Position numbers and translations under genes: made by a program. Below the pieces are notes generated by a model, which worked only from the letters and a program-made list of their open reading frames with translations, was not told where the DNA came from and did not search any database. From the NCBI GenBank assembly GCA_964429575.1, contig CAYSCX010000006.1:70789-134788 (forward strand): 64,000 nucleotides of DNA, written 5' to 3'. This stretch comes from CAYSCX01 sp964429575 (GTDB lineage: Bacteria; Desulfobacterota; Binatia; Binatales; Binataceae). Of this stretch, positions 59,821-64,000 are shown piece after piece. The number at the start of each line of letters is the position of its first letter. Position 1 is the stretch's first letter.

Positions 59821-61086
59821 TCACGGGTACTGAGCGAGTTCATCAAGCGCAGGCTTGACGTGCTTCATGAACGCCTCGAGGTTTTCCACTACCTCGTCCT
59901 TGGGCATCTGCGCGTAATGATAGATTAAGGTCACGTATTCGCACGGGAACTGCTTCCATTCTTCGACGAGTTGGCGGCGGACCTCATCCGGCGTACCGAT
60001 CGCCCATAGGCCATACTTTGTGATCGCCCGCACCACGTCCTGAGGCTCGACCTTGTGCCGGCTCATCGCGGCGTAGAAATTGCGGAAGATGTCCGAATCG
60101 GATCGTAGCACGCACTTTTCCGCCTCGGCTCTGGAGCGTGCGATGCGTGGCATTCGGACCAGGGCCTGATTCTGCCCCAGAGCGAGCGGCCGTCCAGCTT
60201 CGGCGGACGCCTTCGTGTAAGCGCGTCCGAGCGTGAGCGCAGTGTTGAGTGCAGTGAAGTACAGCGGGATGAATCCGCGGCGGGCGGCGTACTCGGCACT
60301 TTCAGGTGAGCCGCTGGTTGCGACAAACACAGGAGGATATGGCCGCGTGTACGGCGCGGGCACCACGCTGACGCGCCTGACGCTGCCGTTCTCATCCACT
60401 TCGCCCGGCGCGCCAAACCTTGCGGTGACACCCATCTTCGCGAGCGGCCAGTCATCGACGCCTTGGGCGTGCGGGTAAGGAATCTGCCAGACCTGCCCTT
60501 GGTACTCGATGCTGTCTTCGGTCCAGGCCTTGAGGACGATATCAACCTCCTCTTCGAAGATTCTGCGGTTCACTTCGTCGTCGTCCACTTCGTTCTGCGC
60601 GACGTTTTTGCCGAAAAGACGGGCCGGATCGACCTTAGCCGCTGACGGTGAGGTCGTAGCGCGGGTGCCAAGATGCTGCCCGACCACATTAGTCCATCGC
60701 GACTGGTAGCCGCGCGCGAAACCGACGAAGCATCGCCCTTGCGTCAGATGGTCGAGGATCGCGGTTTCCTCCGCGACTCGAATCGGGTTTTGCGTGCTCA
60801 TCACGTATCCGAGTTGGCCGACACGGACCTTTCGCGTGATCGCCGCCCAATACGCATTGAGCACGCCCGGGCTGGGACCAACTTCGTAGCCCTCTGACCA
60901 GAAATGGTGCTCGATCGTAGCGACGCCCCATACACCCAGCTCGTCGGCGGCCCTGACGATGTCGTGCCATCCGCGAAGTGTTTCCTGGTAACGATCGCGA
61001 TTGCGCCCTATGGGTCTTAGCGCTTCGCGCTCCTCTTCGCTGGCGGCGGGAATTACCGGGTAGAGCTGGAGTATCACTTTGACCAT
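59821..61086 (-). CDS. LLM-class flavin-dependent oxidoreductase
   Basis: A 421-residue luciferase-like TIM barrel: ADELGVWGVATIEHHFW, AITRKVRVGQLGYVM, RVAEETAILDHLTQGRCFVG, and TRPYPPVFVATSGSPESAEY. Such enzymes use FMNH2 or F420 to oxidise sulfonates, nitrilotriacetate or similar. It is divergent from the alpha/beta hydrolase gene. Confidence 0.9.
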   Translation of the reverse strand: MVKVILQLYPVIPAASEEEREALRPIGRNRDRYQETLRGWHDIVRAADELGVWGVATIEHHFWSEGYEVGPSPGVLNAYWAAITRKVRVGQLGYVMSTQNPIRVAEETAILDHLTQGRCFVGFARGYQSRWTNVVGQHLGTRATTSPSAAKVDPARLFGKNVAQNEVDDDEVNRRIFEEEVDIVLKAWTEDSIEYQGQVWQIPYPHAQGVDDWPLAKMGVTARFGAPGEVDENGSVRRVSVVPAPYTRPYPPVFVATSGSPESAEYAARRGFIPLYFTALNTALTLGRAYTKASAEAGRPLALGQNQALVRMPRIARSRAEAEKCVLRSDSDIFRNFYAAMSRHKVEPQDVVRAITKYGLWAIGTPDEVRRQLVEEWKQFPCEYVTLIYHYAQMPKDEVVENLEAFMKHVKPALDELAQYP

Positions 61087-61300
61087 GGTTATCGTCCTTG
61101 CCGTGCTCCACGGTCCGCGGACCCTGCAATTGCGTCACCCGCGGCTCCTCTCGCTCTCGCTAACATCGTCGGGCCGCGTCCAGCAAGCCAGCGTCCGCTT
61201 TAACGGACACCGGGCGGGCCGTGGTTCGCGAACTTGCCGACCGGCTTGCGCTCCGTATGTGCAAGCAGTGTAAAGATTGGGCGGTGGAGAGTTGAAAGTC

Positions 61301-62116
61301 ATGCCCAAGCTACGAGCCAACAACTACGAGACGCACTACGAGCTTGACGATTTCACAGATCCCTGGAAGCAGGCGGAAACGATCTGGATCCAACACGGCT
61401 TCGGACGTAGTTCGCGCTTCTGGTACCACTGGGTGCCGCCGCTCGCTCGGCGCTACCGCGTAATCAGGCGCGATCTGCGCGGCCACGGCCAGTCCGCCGA
61501 CCCGGGACCCGCGCACCAATGGTCGGTCGATGACCTCTTGAACGACATGAAGGGGTTCCTCGACGGGTTGGGTCTCGACCGCGTGCATTATGTCGGCGAA
61601 TCGCTGGGTGGAATCCTTGGGGTCGCGTTCGCGGCACGTTGGCCCGAACGGCTCAAGAGCATGACGCTGTGCGCGACGCCGACCGCGATTCGTCCCGAGA
61701 TCCAGAAGCTCTTCGCGGTCGGCCTGAGCGACTGGCCGACAGCACTTGGCGCGCTGGGACCGGGCGGATGGGTCAAGGCGCTGATGGAGCAAGGCGGCGG
61801 GATCGGCGGCGCCAATCCCGCGCACATCAGGTGGATCGTCGACGAGTGGTCAAAGACGCCGACCCATGTGCTCCAGGGACTCTGCCGGATCGTGCCCGGC
61901 GTCGACATCGCGCCGCTGCTCTCGCAGGTAAAGGTTCCAACGCTTCTGCTAGCCCCAGCGCGCAGCCCGATTACGCCGCTTTCCGAGCAAGTCATAATAC
62001 GCGACGCGATCGCGGGGGCGCGGATCGCGGTGATCGAAGGGCGCGGGCACGAGATCTACGTCGATGATCCCGAAAGCTGTATCGCGGCTTTGCTGAAATT
62101 CCTGCAATCGCTGTAG
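61301..62116 (+). CDS. Alpha/beta hydrolase
   Basis: At 271 residues, with oxyanion motif IWIQHGFGRSSRFW, nucleophile elbow VGESLGG (Ser), acid Asp in the later strand and His in EGRGHEIYVDDP. The pattern resembles enol-lactone hydrolases and similar catabolic enzymes. ATG 61301 is preferred to GTG 61277. Confidence 0.88.
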   Translation: MPKLRANNYETHYELDDFTDPWKQAETIWIQHGFGRSSRFWYHWVPPLARRYRVIRRDLRGHGQSADPGPAHQWSVDDLLNDMKGFLDGLGLDRVHYVGESLGGILGVAFAARWPERLKSMTLCATPTAIRPEIQKLFAVGLSDWPTALGALGPGGWVKALMEQGGGIGGANPAHIRWIVDEWSKTPTHVLQGLCRIVPGVDIAPLLSQVKVPTLLLAPARSPITPLSEQVIIRDAIAGARIAVIEGRGHEIYVDDPESCIAALLKFLQSL

Positions 62117-62307
62117 CGGCTGCGCTTTAGAGGCGGAGCAGCATCGCGCCACTGTGCCCGAGCGGTCAAGCATCTGTCTTGCCAACCGGTTTGGCCGCTA
62201 CAGCGACGAAGTCTCCGCTGACAGCAGCCTTCCCAATTGGCCTATGGGCCGACGGATGCTAACCTCCGCCTCGATCCGCGTTCGTTCGACAGCAGGATGG
62301 AAGTGCG

Positions 62308-63672
62308 ATGGAAATTACGCGGGCATTCGCCAAGTACGCCACAGAGTTGAGCTATGAGTCGATTCCGGAAGACGTCAGGCGGCTTTCGGCAAGGGCCCTG
62401 ATCGATACGATCGGATGCGCCGCCGCGGGCAGCAGCGAGCCTGCGGGGAAGATCGCCGCGCAACTTGCGCGTCACGACGCCGGCACGCCGCGGGCCACGG
62501 TGATCGGCGGACGCGGCGCGGGCAATGGCGCGCTCAGGGTTCCTCCGGCTAACGCCGCGATGGCAAATGCGATCGCCGGCCATGCGCTCGACTACGACGA
62601 CGTCAATCCGATGGGCCATCCGAGCGTCCCGGTATGCTTCACGGCGCTGGCGGCAGCCGAGGATGTGGGCGCGGGAGGCCGCGACCTGGTCACGGCCTAC
62701 GTAACCGGCGTCGAACTCGAGACCAAGGTCAACCGCGCCTTCGGCGAAAACCACTACCTGCACGGCTGGCATTCCACATCGACGCTGGGTGTGCTCGGCG
62801 CCGCAGCCGCGGCGGCGAAAATATACCGGCTCGACCCGGACAGGACCGCGATTGCGCTCGGAATCGCCGCCTCGCAGGCGGGCGGGCTCAGGCAGAACTT
62901 CGGGACGATGACAAAGCCGTTCCATCCGGGGCACGCGTCATGGGCGGGGCTGAACGCAGCTCGGCTTGCGCGCGCGGGCTTTACCGCCGACCGGACAATC
63001 CTGGAAGCTCCCCTAGGATACTTCGCGGTCTTTGCCGCGGGACGTTACGACGCCGCACGCGCAATCGCCGACCTTGACCATTGGAGCCTTGCGAATCCGG
63101 GGCTCAGCCTGAAGAAGTACCCCTGCTGTTACTGCACGCACGCTTCGATCGACGGGGCGCTTGCGCTGAAAGCACGGTTCGCCATCGACGCTGAACAGGT
63201 AGTAGCGGTGCGAGCCGAGCTCAGCAAGTTCTTCTTGTCGCCGCTTATCCACCATCGGCCCACCACCGGTCTGGAAGGAAAGTTCAGCCTCGAGTACGCG
63301 CTTGCCGCGGCGCTGCTCGACTCCAAGGTCGCGCTCGCAAGTTTTACAGACGAGATGGTTCGACGGCCGCAGGCGCAGCGGCTGCTGGAAAGGGTTTCGC
63401 CGAGCGCTGGCGATTTTCCGGGCGAGGGAACGCGGGCGACGTTCGCGCGGCTCACCGTGGAGCTCGCGGGCGGCAGGCGTCTGGTCGAGGAGGTCGCGGA
63501 GCCGCGTGGCACTTCGGCCAATCCGCTGAGCGATGCGGAGCTCACCGACAAATTTCACGACTGCTTCAGTTTCGGCGGGTTTGAGCGCGACCGTGCGGCC
63601 CGCGCGCTCGACATGTTATGGGGCGTCGAGCGGCTTGAGAACCTGGGCGAGCTTGCGGCTGCCCTCGCCTGA
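62308..63672 (+). CDS. MmgE/PrpD-family protein
   Basis: A 454-residue protein of the 2-methylcitrate dehydratase/iminodisuccinate epimerase fold: ALIDTIGCAAAGSSEPAGKI, NAAMANAIAGHALDYDDVNP and GHPSVPV, then LGIAASQAGGLRQNFGTMTK. Members dehydrate or epimerise di- and tricarboxylates. With LLM oxygenase, hydrolase and molybdenum hydroxylase next to it, it may work in a degradation route, which is inference. Confidence 0.9.
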   Translation: MEITRAFAKYATELSYESIPEDVRRLSARALIDTIGCAAAGSSEPAGKIAAQLARHDAGTPRATVIGGRGAGNGALRVPPANAAMANAIAGHALDYDDVNPMGHPSVPVCFTALAAAEDVGAGGRDLVTAYVTGVELETKVNRAFGENHYLHGWHSTSTLGVLGAAAAAAKIYRLDPDRTAIALGIAASQAGGLRQNFGTMTKPFHPGHASWAGLNAARLARAGFTADRTILEAPLGYFAVFAAGRYDAARAIADLDHWSLANPGLSLKKYPCCYCTHASIDGALALKARFAIDAEQVVAVRAELSKFFLSPLIHHRPTTGLEGKFSLEYALAAALLDSKVALASFTDEMVRRPQAQRLLERVSPSAGDFPGEGTRATFARLTVELAGGRRLVEEVAEPRGTSANPLSDAELTDKFHDCFSFGGFERDRAARALDMLWGVERLENLGELAAALA

Positions 63673-64000
63673 GCGGGTCCAGGTCCGAAGTGCGTTCGGG
63701 TTTCTTTTAGGAAACTGTATTCGATTGAATATAAACTTTCCGACTGTGCGCGGCAGCTGAGAGGTGCGAGGCGGACGCTGAGTGAATAGCGTCAGGTTCG
63801 CTGATCGGGAGCGGATCAGGGAATTACGATTCGCTGTTACCCGATCAAATTTCCCTGTTCCGATCAGTAGGGAATTCGCTGAAAAAGTATCGTTACGGTG
63901 GGGCCTTTTCCCGGTCTGTCGGGATCGGATCGGGCCGAAATTGCGGAAATTCCCGGTATTTTCCCTGATGATCAGGGAATTTCGCGCAGAGAGCAGTTCG
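63673..64000. other. Intergenic, ends in repeat R2
   Basis: No gene is supported. The first ~140 bases are low in GC (ATTGAATATAAACTTTCC); repeat R2 copy 2 fills the rest. Confidence 0.5.
63815..64000. repeat. TTCCCTG-rich dispersed repeat R2, copy 2 (cut by window end)
   Basis: Same order as copy 1 at 37461-37654: TTTCCCTGTTCC, CAGTAGGGAATTC, GCGGAAATTCCCGGTATTTT, GATCAGGGAAT and GCAGAGAGCAGTTCG, which ends at base 64000. Confidence 0.8.

Noticed and set aside
62145..62215. Stretch with GCCCGAGCGGTCAAGC resembling a tRNA D arm
   Set aside because: No acceptor stem, anticodon arm or T arm could be paired.

Overview
The window is high-GC bacterial chromosome, densely coded on both strands. 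The best-supported lineage hints are a split F1Fo-ATPase operon that carries paired b' and b subunits but no a or c subunit, a bactofilin directly upstream of it, a PPOX-class (possibly F420-using) reductase, LLM-class flavin oxidoreductases, two nitronate monooxygenases and an MmgE/PrpD protein. This mix fits an uncultured soil or groundwater bacterium of the Desulfobacterota/Binatota kind. That placement is inference, not proof.

Layout. 0-4.5 kb: bacterioferritin with an upstream Bfd-like [2Fe-2S] fragment, then a ~3 kb insertion bounded by a perfect 165-bp duplication of the bfr 3' end. The insertion carries a TOPRIM (OLD-like) protein and a possible PD-(D/E)XK-like protein. 4.6-26.4 kb is housekeeping: aroA, the atp operon with bactofilin, a PPOX protein, miaB, a PHP-like lipoprotein, an SDR, rpsU, two nitronate monooxygenases, a DHA2 drug exporter, asnS, cvpA and trxA. 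26.6-42.1 kb is an accessory block that starts at tRNA-Ser(GGA) and ends at a sequence resembling that tRNA's 3' end. It holds small enzymes, a sugar/glycan cluster (FAD oxidoreductase, GT2, Gfo/Idh, phosphodiesterase, large membrane protein), an XRE/ImmA pair and two unfamiliar genes. 42.5-44.1 kb is an insertion sequence next to the remnant of a relative.

44.8-56.1 kb is the most interesting region: a complete-looking gas vesicle locus. A sigma-54 activator precedes a long intergenic region with a candidate enhancer dyad and a good -24/-12 promoter. Then follow gvpA, a GvpC-like helical repeat protein, gvpN, a small unknown protein, a two-CxxC protein, a GvpF/L, gvpG, a short GvpA/J/M protein, gvpK, a longer GvpJ, a GvpH-like Hsp20, a Cdc48/VAT-type AAA+ ATPase and two more GvpF/L proteins, with many 4-bp start/stop overlaps. 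The expected logic is GvpA as wall protein, GvpF/L/G/J/K/N as assembly factors, and Hsp20 plus Cdc48-like ATPase as a quality-control module.

56.1-63.7 kb is catabolic: an IS remnant that truncates an amidohydrolase pseudogene, a two-subunit molybdenum hydroxylase, an LLM monooxygenase, an alpha/beta hydrolase and MmgE/PrpD.

Three copies of a 160-237 bp double-hairpin element bounded by CTAG (3.8, 6.1 and 48.7 kb) each supply the TAG stop codon of the neighbouring gene, always with the same element end facing the gene. Two other dispersed repeats (a TTCCCTG-rich one and a tRNA-Ser-associated one) are also present. No CRISPR array, rRNA or intact prophage was seen.
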